Shown: positions 31,697-43,895 of the stretch, piece by piece | Layout: every line of letters starts with the position of its first letter | How positions within the stretch are numbered: position 1 is the first letter of the stretch | Assembly (NCBI GenBank): GCA_010909725.1 | Contig: JAACMV010000015.1 | Location: forward strand, 682,001 to 746,000 | Direction: 5' to 3' | Source: Picochlorum sp. 'celeri' | Taxonomy: Eukaryota; Chlorophyta; Trebouxiophyceae | Length of the DNA stretch: 64,000 nt | The notes under the pieces: model-generated | What the model saw: only the letters and a program-made list of their open reading frames with translations | Told to the model about the DNA's origin: nothing | The model's database searches: none | Position numbers and translations under genes: made by a program

Positions 31697-31910
31697 CTTT
31701 ATGCGCCTCAAGTATAGTTAAATAATTACTAATACTATCTTTATTACACGATCGACGCAAACCGAATTCAGGAAAATGACAGAGATGGATTCCTTTCATG
31801 GAAGGTTTCCTTCTTTTCTTCTTTAGGAAGGCATTGCAAAAGAAAAAAATCCCCAGCGAGTTCGAGCTGGGTCAATCAATATTGGGTTCACTGGTCCATC
31901 GATGGATTGA

Positions 31911-32702
31911 TTAAGAGAAGACGGAGAGGCATTCGGGATCATGGCGTGATGCATCCACCATGGTGGCCAAGGATGCTCCACACGCCACACTGAAGCACAG
32001 GCGTTGAACAATAATCAACGCCAGGATGAGCCAACTCCACCACTCGACTGAAGCTTCGTTGTTCAAATCCACCAGAATTTGAATACTCATACCGATTGTT
32101 GCGATGGCCATAAGCATGGCAAGCACGACCATGCTCATTGGTAACCACAGGGATGTCTTTGATACAATCTGTTTCCGAGCAATTGGAACGGCGATAATGG
32201 CGAGAATACCAGCCACGATGTACATCGAGTACTTGGCCAATCCCTCCCCAAAGAGATTCAGGTACTTTTGATCGGCGACGCTTGCAGGATAGACACCTGT
32301 TGCTGTGAGACAGACGAACACAATACCCACAATAATCATGGTGATGGCCCAACGAACCATGGATCTGAAGGAATATCTCCAGCGAAAATCCTTGTCTGTG
32401 AGCAGGCCGAGAATCAGTATGAATCTCGACTGTCGCCTCTGTCTTTTTCTTTCTCTTCGTGCCTCCCGATCATTGTATGTGGTGGGAGGTACGCTGTTGG
32501 TGGCATCATACGGACCTTGTTGTTGCTTCTCTGGGTCTGACGGAGCAACGGGCGGGGTATTGCTGTTGGGTTTCTCTTCTCCAGCAATCTTATCCACAGC
32601 AGCCTGGATGCATTCATAATGTACTATTAGTTACTATATAGACTACAATTCAGGAAGAGCATGATTATCACGTACACCAAGCAGAGTTCGGATGAGACCC
32701 AT
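31911..32702 (-). CDS. Four-span membrane protein of unknown function
   Basis: Two exons: a 27-nt first exon (32702-32676, MGLIRTLLG) and 32603-31911, joined over a 72-bp intron (GTACGT to ATCCAG); 239 residues. Gly2 with Thr6 allows N-myristoylation. A disordered Pro/Gln-rich stretch and a basic patch (REARRERKRQRRQSRF) precede four hydrophobic spans: WAITMIIVGIVFVCLTATGV, YIVAGILAIIAVPIA, LPMSMVVLAMLMAIATIGMS and WSWLILALIIVQRLCFSVAC. The layout recalls tetraspan CASP/MARVEL-type proteins, but I see no family motif. The 214 bp before the next gene and a 200-bp divergent upstream region complete its context. Confidence 0.75.
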
Positions 32703-32971
32703 GGTACTGGCGTTGAGCGGGGTGTTTTCCTTCTGTATGCTATCTGTACAGGAGATGGATCGAATCTTCGTGTTATGAAGTAGGAGTAGCTCTCTCTATA
32801 TGCTACTATTACTTCTGCGTCTGCCAGGGGATTGTTCTCGCTAGTTCTGGGACAGTTTGCAGATCTGCAGATCTGGCCACGTCAGCATGGCGCGCACTCG
32901 TGGGCTCTTGCAATTGCAGGTTGGTCCATGGATCCATTCTTTTGTCTTGTAAACAATCGAAAATTTTACTG

Positions 32972-34573
32972 ATGATGCATTGTATGAGATGGCATCCATC
33001 AATTAAGACGACAGGGACAGTGTACTGGAGTGCTGTTCCAGTTCGACATTTCCATTCTCGACGCTTTCGTTCGAATCAGGCTTCATATCGCACTGAAAAA
33101 GGATTGAAAAGTTCTACTATCGTACATTCATCTGAATTGGACCGTTTTGATACGGATCAGGACAGAAATCTCCAGAAATCCTCAGACATGGATGTTGTTG
33201 TCGTTTCCATCGTAGGTTGTGGGTATTGTAGACGAGTAAAGGATGCTCTGGAGCGGCATAATATTAGATATAAAGATATTGATCTAACATATAGAGGAGA
33301 TTTGTTGGATACGGTCAAAGGGATGACAGGGAAGAGGACGGTGCCCATGGTGTTTGTGAATGGAAGATTGGTTGGTGGGGCGTCGGAGGTGATGGAACTC
33401 CTTGCCGAGTCTCCCGATGGGACTGGATTGTTGCTTGAAGACGGTGTGCAGTATGACTTGGATGCGCTATTGTCGTCAGCGTCCTCTGACAGTGGCCATG
33501 GTGGTGAGAGCCAGAGTACTAGTTTAGTAGCAACAGTGGGGCGTTTGAAAGAGATTCGGGATGCGTATAGGAATCAAAATAGTAAAGTAGAAGATGTGAG
33601 GGATATATTGGATTCAGATGTTGTGCGTGACATGTTCAAATATCACATTTTGGTGGAGGAAGATGGGGGTTTGGAGTGGTCTGATACAATACCTATTGTG
33701 TCCGGAACTGTGGACCGCAGACCACTGAATACGCATATAAAGCCACATAAGCGCGAGAAAAAGGTGCAATCTGCAGTGGAGATGAGTGAGACGTTGAGGG
33801 TGCTGCTTTTGGAGCTGTTTGATGAGTACATGACCTCGGATGGGAGATTGGTGGATTATACAGGAATGAGGTTGGACGACAAGTTTCGAATATATGTTGA
33901 TGCGACTGTTGATTTGCAGGCTGTCGATCTCGGGGGGATGTCTATGCAGGAGGCTATGTGTTTTTGGATAAATATGTACAACAGTTTGATAGTCCATGCA
34001 GTATGCGTGTTTGGACCGGCTACCTCGACACTTGAGAGGTTGACGTGGTTTGATAAAGTATCGTACAATATTGGCGGGCATAGATTCTCGGCAAATGACA
34101 TCGAACACGGAATTCTTCGATCAAATGCTCCAAGTCCTGCATCTCTGTGGAGCATCTTGGGCATATCACGGCTTGCCAAGCCCACATTCGCAAATGAGAA
34201 AGATCCCCGTGTACAATATATAATGCCGAAGGTAGATCCACGGATCCATTTTGCTCTGAACTGTGGTGCTCGATCATGTCCACCTATCAAAGTCTTCAGT
34301 GTGGATTCATTGAATGATGGGTTGGAAGCTGCTACTGAAGCATTCTGTGAGGGAGAAGTTCGGTTTGATGACAATACACGCGAATTATACCTATCTTCCA
34401 TCTTCAAGTGGTACGCAAGCGATTTTGGTGCAACGAAGGAGGAAAGAGTCCAATTCATTCTGCCCCATCTCTCTGATGAGAAGACCAGGCAAGCACTTCA
34501 AAAGTGCCTGGATAAGGGAGAACCCATACAGTTTCGATATTTGCCATATGATTGGTCAATAAATTCTACATAA
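32972..34573 (+). CDS. Glutaredoxin-DUF547 fusion protein
   Basis: 533 residues from the ATG at 32972; the first 50 are basic and Ser/Arg-rich (VRHFHSRRFRSNQAS), resembling a mitochondrial or plastid targeting peptide. A glutaredoxin domain follows with dithiol active site CGYC near residue 82 and the glutathione-binding TVPMVFVNGRLVGG. The C-terminal half is DUF547: CFWINMYNSLIVHAV, HRFSANDIEHGILR, DPRIHFALNCGARSCPP and YLSSIFKWYASDFG. Plants have related proteins with a DEP domain between the two; none is visible here. The stop is 22 bp before the next gene's ATG on the same strand. Confidence 0.88.
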   Translation: MMHCMRWHPSIKTTGTVYWSAVPVRHFHSRRFRSNQASYRTEKGLKSSTIVHSSELDRFDTDQDRNLQKSSDMDVVVVSIVGCGYCRRVKDALERHNIRYKDIDLTYRGDLLDTVKGMTGKRTVPMVFVNGRLVGGASEVMELLAESPDGTGLLLEDGVQYDLDALLSSASSDSGHGGESQSTSLVATVGRLKEIRDAYRNQNSKVEDVRDILDSDVVRDMFKYHILVEEDGGLEWSDTIPIVSGTVDRRPLNTHIKPHKREKKVQSAVEMSETLRVLLLELFDEYMTSDGRLVDYTGMRLDDKFRIYVDATVDLQAVDLGGMSMQEAMCFWINMYNSLIVHAVCVFGPATSTLERLTWFDKVSYNIGGHRFSANDIEHGILRSNAPSPASLWSILGISRLAKPTFANEKDPRVQYIMPKVDPRIHFALNCGARSCPPIKVFSVDSLNDGLEAATEAFCEGEVRFDDNTRELYLSSIFKWYASDFGATKEERVQFILPHLSDEKTRQALQKCLDKGEPIQFRYLPYDWSINST

Positions 34574-34595
34574 AAAATGTAAAATCCCAGAAAGA

Positions 34596-35840
34596 ATGAC
34601 TCTCCTGGCGACTTGGTGGCGTCGTAAAAACAAAAGTGGACATGTCGTGGTTGTTCTGGAGTCAACTGTTCTGTTATTGTTTGGATTGAGCATCATCTTT
34701 TGGGTACTGTCTCAGAAATACGATACATACGGGGTTGGTTCGCTACTCTCTCGGGATACTCGGCAGGGAGCTCCTTGGCTCTCTGGTGTGGCTGGGAAGA
34801 AACGGTATTCAACGACAGATTTGCTCACATTGGCAAAGATGAGGGCCAAGAGGCGCTTCAAATACAACACAATCACAGTCATACATGCTGCTGGTGATAG
34901 AATGGAACTATTGCAGAATTGTGTGTACAGTTTGGTTGTGAATGGTAAAGCAGACAACTTCATTGTTGCTGCCATGGACAATATTGCATTATGTCAAGAG
35001 CTTGGCTTACCTTGTGCCGACGTGTCGCATCTTTTTTCAGAGTCTTCCTCCACGGCAGCGACTAGCGCACAGACATTCAATTCGCCCTGGTATAAACAAG
35101 TCACACGTGCAAAAGTCACAGTTGTTGACATGTTATTGAGGCATGGATATGCAGTACATTCTAGCGATTTTGATGTGTATTATGCAAAAGATGTATGGAA
35201 AAATTATGCATCATATATGATGCTAAGCGACTCTGTGACAGCTGATGCAGCCTTTCAGAAGGAATGGGGGTATGTGAACACTGGCAATTATGTGATTCTG
35301 CCAACAACAGCTGCAAAAATGTTCATGGCGCGCTGGTTGGAAAGCATGAAGACACCGATCCCAGAGCAAAATGACCAGTTACTACTCGCTGGGATACTGG
35401 GGCAGAATAATGTGGCGGAGAATGGATTCCAGATTGTCCAATGTATGGTTAGGGATGAGTGTTTATCCAGTGTTCATCGTCAAGAACCATCCTCTGGTGA
35501 TCCGAGCAGTGATGGCAGTGGCTATCCAACTATGTTGATTCGAACATTTGATCCTCCGTATTACAGTTCATACCACGATCACTGCATCTTTGGAAAACCA
35601 GATCATCCTGACTTCCCCTTTGACATGTGCCATTCCTCATTGCTCTTTGCTCACACAATATGCACCGTACAGTCCGGAACAGACAGCGTATACGATGTGA
35701 AGATGAAGACACTCATGGCATCAGGAGCATGGGCATTTGACTCGTGCGACAAGGGTCAAGAGGATGGTATCGTTCGATGCACACCAAAGATGACCCCACC
35801 ATCATGTCCAGACATACCATGGAATCCAAAGGCGTCGTGA
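34596..35840 (+). CDS. Type II membrane glycosyltransferase (GT77-like nucleotide-diphospho-sugar transferase)
   Basis: Single exon, 414 residues. One N-terminal span (VVLESTVLLLFGLSIIFWVL, residues about 19-38) anchors a lumenal catalytic domain, as in Golgi enzymes. The DxD-type motif is in VHSSDFDVYYAKD near residue 190, preceded by TRAKVTVVDMLLRHG, the usual layout of the nucleotid_trans (GT77) family. GYVNTGNYVILPTT and EQNDQLLLAGIL are further family blocks. The sugar and acceptor are unknown; plant relatives act on cell-wall arabinan, rhamnogalacturonan or extensin. It begins only 22 bp after the glutaredoxin-DUF547 stop. Confidence 0.82.
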   Translation: MTLLATWWRRKNKSGHVVVVLESTVLLLFGLSIIFWVLSQKYDTYGVGSLLSRDTRQGAPWLSGVAGKKRYSTTDLLTLAKMRAKRRFKYNTITVIHAAGDRMELLQNCVYSLVVNGKADNFIVAAMDNIALCQELGLPCADVSHLFSESSSTAATSAQTFNSPWYKQVTRAKVTVVDMLLRHGYAVHSSDFDVYYAKDVWKNYASYMMLSDSVTADAAFQKEWGYVNTGNYVILPTTAAKMFMARWLESMKTPIPEQNDQLLLAGILGQNNVAENGFQIVQCMVRDECLSSVHRQEPSSGDPSSDGSGYPTMLIRTFDPPYYSSYHDHCIFGKPDHPDFPFDMCHSSLLFAHTICTVQSGTDSVYDVKMKTLMASGAWAFDSCDKGQEDGIVRCTPKMTPPSCPDIPWNPKAS

Positions 35841-35999
35841 CCCATATTCGCATGATCCTCACACTAGTATAATTTAAAGTATTTATTTCTTACTATTGTA
35901 CATGTATTGTAACCACAGCCATTGTTAGGAGCACTACAAGGACGAACAAGGGACTGTATACTACTCTGTGCCTCTGTTCATCGAGTTCTCTGGATCACG

Positions 36000-36473
36000 A
36001 TGAGTGCTAATGCTGCAAAAACTGGAACCTCAATGGTCCATAAATTAAAAGCATGGATTAGCAGTCCCACCGGTCCCAAGACCACCCATTTCTGGGGTCC
36101 AGTGGCAAACTGGGGTTTCGTCATTGCGGTATGTCTGATTCTGTTTGCAACTGTTTGAAGCCAATGTGTGATGTAATTTGTTGATATTCTAGATGTGGGA
36201 ATGATACTGGGTCATACACTGTCACTGTTGTAGGGTATTGCTGACAGTTCAAAACCAGCAGAAATGATTTCACCAAATATGACAGCAGCAATGTGTGTTT
36301 ATAGCCTTCTTTTCATGCGATTTGCTTGGATGATTGAACCACGGAACTACATATTATTTGCATGCCATGCATCGAATGAAGCTGTGCAGATGAATCAGAT
36401 GAGGCGGTATGTTGAGTTCAGGCAGAGTAGTAGTAGCAGTAGTAGTGATACCAAGGCGGAAAAGTCGCAATAA
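36000..36473 (+). CDS. MPC1: Mitochondrial pyruvate carrier subunit 1
   Basis: Inner-membrane subunit that imports pyruvate. Exons 36000-36128 and 36234-36473, with a 105-bp phase-0 intron (GTATGT donor), give 122 residues. Family blocks are THFWGPVANWGFVIA, EMISPNMTAAMCVYSLLFMR and FAWMIEPRNYILFACHASNE. The C-terminus has a serine run encoded by a short AGT/AGC repeat (about 36427-36450), then DTKAEKSQ. It lies tail to tail with the pyruvate dehydrogenase kinase gene, 65 bp between stops. Confidence 0.95.
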
Positions 36474-36538
36474 CATCGGATCGAATACACTATTGTAAAA
36501 TTTTTGTATCAAGTAAAATGATAGACCACAAGCATTTA

Positions 36539-37917
36539 TTAGGGGAGCGGCTCCTGGACGTTTCCTAGTCTATTCAAATGAAGGTAGGCATCTGTGCCAT
36601 ACCCTTCCATTGAAATTATTGACAAGTCTCCGCCAAAGTATCTGGCATACAGTCTAGAAATCGGAAGCCCATATCCATATCCAGCCAGAACAGAGGGGCC
36701 ATCTGCTGTCTCTGGATCCTCATCGTCCATTTCTTCCAACGGGGATTTTGCTGTTGTGTACAAGTATGTCCAGATTTTGGGCAAACCCGACCTAGGAATT
36801 CCACCACCTTCATCGGAGCACTTTATTGTGATATCTTCCTCTCCTTCAGCAACAACAACCCGAATTGGAGGTGGCTCATGGTCTGCATCCTCATATCTAT
36901 CATACACTGCTCTCAGGGAGTTTTTCACCAGCTCAAAGACCATGTGATGCAAATGTGAAGGCACATAAGGAAATGTGAACGTGGGATCCCCATATACGAC
37001 CACTTCTGGAGCATCCCCTTTCTCTCTCATGCAAATTGTTCGTGCATCGTCGATTGCATGAGAGCAAATCACACCTGGTGAGCACTTTGTATCAATCAAA
37101 CCTATATGATTCTCTTTCTGCGGCTCTTTAAGCGCAATATGCTGTCCAATAAGCATTCTCAATCCAATACGAGACATGTAAAACCCATCCAAAAATTGAT
37201 GAATATCAGGGAGGTCATTCAATCCAATACTAGTAGACAGTTCCCGCTTCAATTCTGCAACACCCATAGCCATGACTGGTACAACATTGCGATGCCTTGT
37301 GTAAATACTTCGCAATAAAGTTGTCAACTGCACCTCGTCCTGAGCATCCTTTACCTTGGGGAAGTTACGGAGCTCCTTGAAGGATTCGACATACCAGTCA
37401 CGGACTTTCAGCACATGAGGCTTCGCAGAAAGACCATATGGTAAGTTTTCTAACTCTGCAACCCTATGAGCAAGCCTTACGGGCAATTCATTGTGCAAAA
37501 ATTGTGCCGAAAGGATGAGTTGCCTTTCTATAGGCTTTGACCCAAAGTCCAACCTGCAACAGCGACATTCACACCCATGAAATCATACGAGACAGCGCAT
37601 ATATGCAATAGTATTGTGTATCGAAAGGCATCCGATAGTCAAGGTCAAACCGCAGGCTGCCGGACAGATGCTCTTTCAATCGACCGAGGGTAGAGGGTCT
37701 TTCGACAACCCTCTCCCATACATCGCTCTCACATGCTATTATGCAAACAATTCACGTACATATATTTCAAACTGACTCCGGTTTGCTTTTTAAGGGCACA
37801 TGCAAAAACATCGTCGACAAGTTCTTTCGGATAATGGTCGCCAAGACGGACGCCGCTTTGTTTGGCAGCGAATGCCTGGCGCAACACCGAATTCGAGAGT
37901 CGGCTGACTGTTGCCAT
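36539..37917 (-). CDS. PDK: Mitochondrial pyruvate dehydrogenase kinase (PDK/BCKDK family)
   Basis: Protein kinase of the GHKL ATPase fold that inactivates pyruvate dehydrogenase E1. Exons are 37917-37760 and 37553-36539, with a 206-bp intron; 390 residues. The join restores QTGVSLKYMLDFGSKPIERQ. ATP-site boxes are visible: N box ELVKNSLRAVYDRYE, G1 box CSDEGGGIPRSGL, and G2 GYGYGLPISRLYARYFGGDL. The N-terminus (ATVSRLSNSVLRQAFAAKQ) can serve as a mitochondrial presequence. The related branched-chain kinase cannot be fully excluded. Confidence 0.93.
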
Positions 37918-38108
37918 ATTATCTTACAATTACGCCTATCGATATGCCCCCATGGGATAGAACAAGGTTGCAGAAACAGGGGAACCAAGGTCTTCAAGAA
38001 GGTTGTACTCTGTGTAGCAACCCTACACACTATACCAAGTTCCGAATTATAAACCTATTTTCGAATTAATCCAGTTATATGAGTGGTGTGATTTCAAGAT
38101 GGAAAAAG

Positions 38109-39581
38109 TCATGATGCAACAATCTTCCAAGGGCACTCTAGTCCTGCCCACATGGGTACTACAGTATCATCTCCAAATTCATACGAATCTGGGACAGTCC
38201 AGGCCTCTTTCCGTAAGGTAATAGTATCAGTGTTTCGGTTCAGTTTGTAAAAATCTGGTCCATTGAAACTGGTGAAGGATTCAAGGGCACTGAGGGCACC
38301 TGCCATCTCAAAGGCATGTGTGTAGAGCGGCAATGCAACAGGGGCGCTGAAAATACCAGCGCATCCACAGGCAGATTCCTTGGCGCCTTTAGGATGCGGA
38401 GCGCTGTCGGTTCCTAAGAAGAACTTTTTGCTCCCACTCATGGCAGCTGCAGCAACAGCTTCTCGGTGAGTTTCTCTCTTCAGGATGGGTAAGCAAAAGG
38501 CATGTGGGCGGAGGCCACCAACAAAGAGAGAGTTTCGGTTCCAAAGGATATGCTGTGGTGTTATGGAGGCAGCTACATTGGAAGGGGCAGATGCGACGAA
38601 TTCAGCAGCATTTTTGGTGGTGATGTGCTCCATGACAACCCGCAGGTTTGGCATGGTTTCCAACAATGGTGTGAGAACCCTTTTGATGAATTCTGCTTCC
38701 CTATCAAAAAAGTCAATGCTTGGATCGGTGACTTCTCCGTGGACCAACAAGGGCATATCAACCTGCACAATGGCATGGATTTTGTCATGCAAATGGCTTG
38801 AAGAGGAAGAAAACTCATAGATTGTAGGGATGTTGCCTGGTTTTGGGAACGTTTTGTCATAAACGAATCCACCGAGGCAGGGGAAGAACTCCCCTTGGAG
38901 CATCCACGTTGATGTTGCCTCCGAATGGAATCAATATCACTCTTGAACATGTTGACACGATTACGAAGAAGGCTACCAATCATTCATTCCGGGGGATATG
39001 GTGCACACACATACCTCCTCCATCGCCTTCATAGCATCAATGCACTTTTTCCAATCTGTCACTCCTGAATCACTATTGGTTGTAGCTCCAGCTGGATACA
39101 TTTTCAACGCCACCACACCCTTTTCTTTTGCCTGGTAGATTTCCTCTGGGGTCGTGTTGTCAGTCAGGTACAGAGTCATCAGAGGTGTAAATCTAGCACT
39201 GTATTGTGTAGGTACTGCATTCAATATCTTAGTCTTATAATCTAGAGCCATCGCGGTATTCGTGACCGGCGGAACCAGATTTGGCATAATAATTGCCCTT
39301 CCAAACTGGGCAGCACTGAGAGGAACCACGCTATCCAGACCTGGTCCATCGCGAACGTGTAAATGCCAATCATCTGGCCTGACAATCGTAATTTCATCTA
39401 TCGCGCTGGAATGCGTTTGCACTGACCTACGAGCACAGTATTTGACTGTCCTTTTGGTGCCATGCAGCTTGCTTGAGAAAGACACCCCAGCAGAACGCAC
39501 ATTGTGCATTCTAGTACACCGTATCATTCCGTAAAACATGCTATATAAAAAATGCCTGAATGGGCCATCAATTCCTTGCAT
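38109..39581 (-). CDS. PYRC: Dihydroorotase (class II, PyrC-type)
   Basis: Zinc enzyme closing carbamoyl-aspartate to dihydroorotate in pyrimidine synthesis. Exons 39581-39015 and 38762-38109, with a 252-bp phase-0 intron, give 406 residues. Active-site elements: WHLHVRDG, the carbamylated Lys in [31 protein letters not shown] and [12 protein letters not shown]. The first 60 residues are basic and Ser-rich (plastid or mitochondrial transit peptide), as in plants; internal Met codons at residues 15 and 19 are alternative starts. The intron happens to have a long open frame on its 3' side, but it interrupts the conserved [12 protein letters not shown] core and is not coding. Divergent from PCNA. 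Confidence 0.95.
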
Positions 39582-39838
39582 TCACACGGAGTGCATAGAA
39601 GAATAGAAAGAAAGGTTTCGATGGACCGCTCAACAGATTGTTTGATAGGGTATATCTGAACGAGGACTTGTGATATATACTATCCCATCCAAGGCAGTCT
39701 TTGATGGGAATAGTCTTCACGGCGAATTCAAAAAATTTCAAATTCAACCGCCATACCACGAACAAGCTCCAACAGAGATAATTCGACAAGTTTTGACGAC
39801 AGAAAGACTGTATTAACTCTTATAATTGTATACGAACC
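39582..39838. promoter_or_regulatory. Bidirectional promoter of dihydroorotase and PCNA
   Basis: 257 bp separate the two ATG codons, so both genes must be driven from here. GGCGAATTC (39721-39729) and the AT-rich TTCAAAAAATTTCAAATTC that overlaps and follows it sit near the middle, with ACCGCC just after them. No canonical TTTSGCGC E2F site is seen. Both products are needed for DNA synthesis. Confidence 0.5.
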
Positions 39839-40910
<1,072 letters not shown>

Positions 40911-41166
40911 GTGCCATGAAGACATAGCAATAGTACTACTGTATCTCTCCTCCTTCCTCTTGTAATAGAAAAACACCTACCAGGCGTGTGACATGTGTCG
41001 AATCACAGCCTGATGATCTGATCGGTCGAGATCCACCAAGAGACAATTTTAATTCATGTGGGAGACATGCAGAAAAAACCCTAACGAAGATTGCATCAGG
41101 GTACGCCGCACCCCTGCTCCGATAGAAAAATTGTTTTGTTTCTTTTGAGACGATCAAGAGACAAGT

Positions 41167-43685
41167 ATGTCGGAGGAATTATCAACAATCTTCCCTGATT
41201 GGGTTGCGACAGTGGGAATCCCGCTCTCCGCTGTCGGTGGTGTGATTTTTGCAATCTGGTTATGGTACAGAGTATCACTTATTCAAGTCCGAGGAGGAAC
41301 TGTTTCTACTTCAGAGACTGGTAGGGAATATCTCCTTGAAGAGGAGCAGCATGGAGAGGGAGAGGTATGTGTCTAGAGTATTTCGTACGTCGGATCCAGC
41401 CGACGAGGACGTGTCACCTGTGACCGTATTTGTGTGTGATTGGTACATAGTCTGGTTGGATGGATAATTTCATATGCATCATAATAAGGATGAAGGGGTT
41501 ATGGGTTTGGGTTTGGCATATTTTTTGTGTCTGACATTGGATCGCAGCATCTGCTCACGACGGACACGTGGTTTTCATGTAGATTGAAGAGAAGGCAGCT
41601 GATCTTCAGGAGGCTATCAGAGAGGGAGCGAACAGCTTTTTGTTCACAGAGTACAAGTATGTCAGTGTTTTCATGGCGCTGTTCTCTGTGGTGGTCTTTG
41701 TGTTGTTGAGTTCAGAGGATGGGTTCAGCTCTACATGGAAGGAGGACGAATCTGGTATTTTGAGAGCTCCAGGTCTCTACAATGGAGCCTTCTCGACAAT
41801 TTCCTTTATTATTGGTGCTGTGACGTCCATTTTGTCAGGATATTTGGGAATGAACATTGCCACTTATGCCAATGCGAGGACCTCATTGGAGGCTCGCAAG
41901 GGGGTTGCTCCAGCATTCATGGCTGCTTTTAGATCTGGAGCAGTCATGGGATTCCTGTTGGCAGGAAATGCTTTGCTTGTTTTGTATGTTCTCATCATGG
42001 TGTACCGTAAGGTGTTTGGAGATGACTGGGAGGGCATGTATGAGGCCATCACAGGATACGGTCTTGGAGGTTCATCCATTGCATTGTTCGGGCGTGTTGG
42101 AGGAGGAATCTACACGAAAGCTGCTGATGTTGGTGCCGATTTGGTCGGTAAAGTAGAGAAAGATATTCCAGAGGACGATCCACGTAACCCAGCTGTGATT
42201 GCTGACAATGTTGGAGACAATGTTGGAGATATTGCCGGAATGGGAGCAGATTTGTTCGGATCATTTGCAGAGGCTACATGCGCTGCTCTGGTTGTGTCAT
42301 CTGTGTCTTCCCTTGGAGCATCTCACTCTTGGGTAGGAATGTGCTTCCCATTGATGATTACTGCCACTGGAATTATTGTGTGCATTGGAGTGACCCTCAT
42401 TGCCACAGACTTCCATCCAGCTAAGGCTATGAATGAGATTGAGTCCACCTTGAAGTACCAACTCATCTTGTCCACTGTCATTATGACACCTGCTGCATAT
42501 ATTTTGTCGATGATGGCCTTGCCATCAGAGTTCACTGGTCTCTTTGCAGATCCAACAGTGGCTGCAAAGAACTGGCACATTTTCATCTGCATTGCAAGTG
42601 GAATTTGGGGTGGGCTCATTATTGGACTCATCACCGAGTACTACACGTCAAACACATACACCCCTGTTCAGGATGTCGCAGACTCTTGCAGAACAGGTGC
42701 TGCAACAGACATTATCTTTGGATTGGCTCTTGGATACAAGTCTGCCATTGTTCCATGCTTTATGATTGCCATTTGCATCTTCACGGGATTCACCCTTGGA
42801 GGAATGTACGGCATTGCATGCGCTGCATTGGGAATGCTGTCAACTCTGTCTACATGCCTTGCCATCGATGCTTATGGACCAATTTCCGATAATGCTGGAG
42901 GTATCGCTGAAATGGCTGCCATGGGAGAGGACATTCGTGAACGCACAGATGCTTTGGATGCTGCCGGAAACACCACGGCTGCAATCGGTAAAGGATTTGC
43001 CATTGGATCCGCTGCGCTCGTTTCCTTGGCCTTGTTTGGAGCCTATATCACCCGTGCTGGCATTGATGTTGCTCAATCCTCCATCTTGGACCCAAAGATT
43101 TTCTCTGGTCTCTTGGTGGGAGCCATGTTGCCATACTGGTTCTCTGCCATGACAATGAAGTCTGTCGGTAAGGCTGCACTTGCCATGGTGGAAGAGGTCC
43201 GTCATCAGTTTGCCACCATTCAAGGACTCATGGAAGGAACTGGTCGACCAAACTACCGCAGATGTGTGGAGATTTCTACAGCTGCATCCTTGTCTGAGAT
43301 GATCCCACCAGGTTGCCTTGTCATGCTCACACCCGTTATAGTTGGTATTCTGTTTGGAGTACAGGCACTGACTGGTGTCTTGGCTGGAGCTTTGGTTTCT
43401 GGAGTTCAGATGGCCGTGTCCATGTCCAACACTGGTGGAGCATGGGATAATGCTAAAAAGTACATTGAAGCTGGAGCATCCGAGCACGCCAGAAGTCTTG
43501 GTGGTAAGGGCTCTGACGCCCACAAGGCTGCCGTTATCGGTGACACTGTTGGTGATCCATTGAAGGATACATCTGGCCCATCTTTGAATATTTTGATCAA
43601 GCTCATGGCTGTTGAATCATTGGTGTTTGCGCCATTCTTCTTGGCCCACACCAAGGACGGTATTCTGTTCAGCCTCTTTGGATGA
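41167..43685 (+). CDS. VHP1: Vacuolar H+-translocating pyrophosphatase, K+-dependent type I
   Basis: Membrane pump that uses pyrophosphate to acidify vacuoles. Exons 41167-41364 and 41583-43685, with a 218-bp phase-0 intron, give 766 residues with about 16 hydrophobic spans. The substrate site is [19 protein letters not shown] followed by [18 protein letters not shown] near residues 245-290. The block [18 protein letters not shown] has Ala at the K+-determining position, typical of K+-dependent enzymes rather than Lys as in type II. The C-terminal pair [20 protein letters not shown] and [18 protein letters not shown] completes the active site. Codon use is strongly biased, suggesting high expression. 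Confidence 0.97.
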
Positions 43686-43895
43686 GATTGTCATTTTTGA
43701 CTTTTTTTTCGCTTCTGTGGGAGAGTGTGAGAGTGCCAGCGCAATTTCAAACGTTCATCCTCTTTGGACGAGGAGCAGGAGAGAATTTTTCTCTTCTCTT
43801 CTGGACCCACAATGAGTAAACGTAGAGTGTAAAAGATGTTTTACATGAAAGCAAGACACCACACGATGTCTACTTTTAATCACCATATACCTAAT

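Noticed and set aside
37741..38052. 103-codon + strand frame opposite PDK exon 1
   Set aside because: Antisense shadow of a well-supported exon; no independent signal.
38763..39014. Open frame inside the dihydroorotase intron, in frame with exon 2
   Set aside because: It would insert about 45 residues into the conserved [12 protein letters not shown] core, and good GTATGT and GTGCAG signals flank it.
41365..41582. C/D-box snoRNA inside the H+-PPase intron (GGATGAAG and CTGA present)
   Set aside because: The C box has mismatches and no terminal stem pairs. The evidence is too weak.
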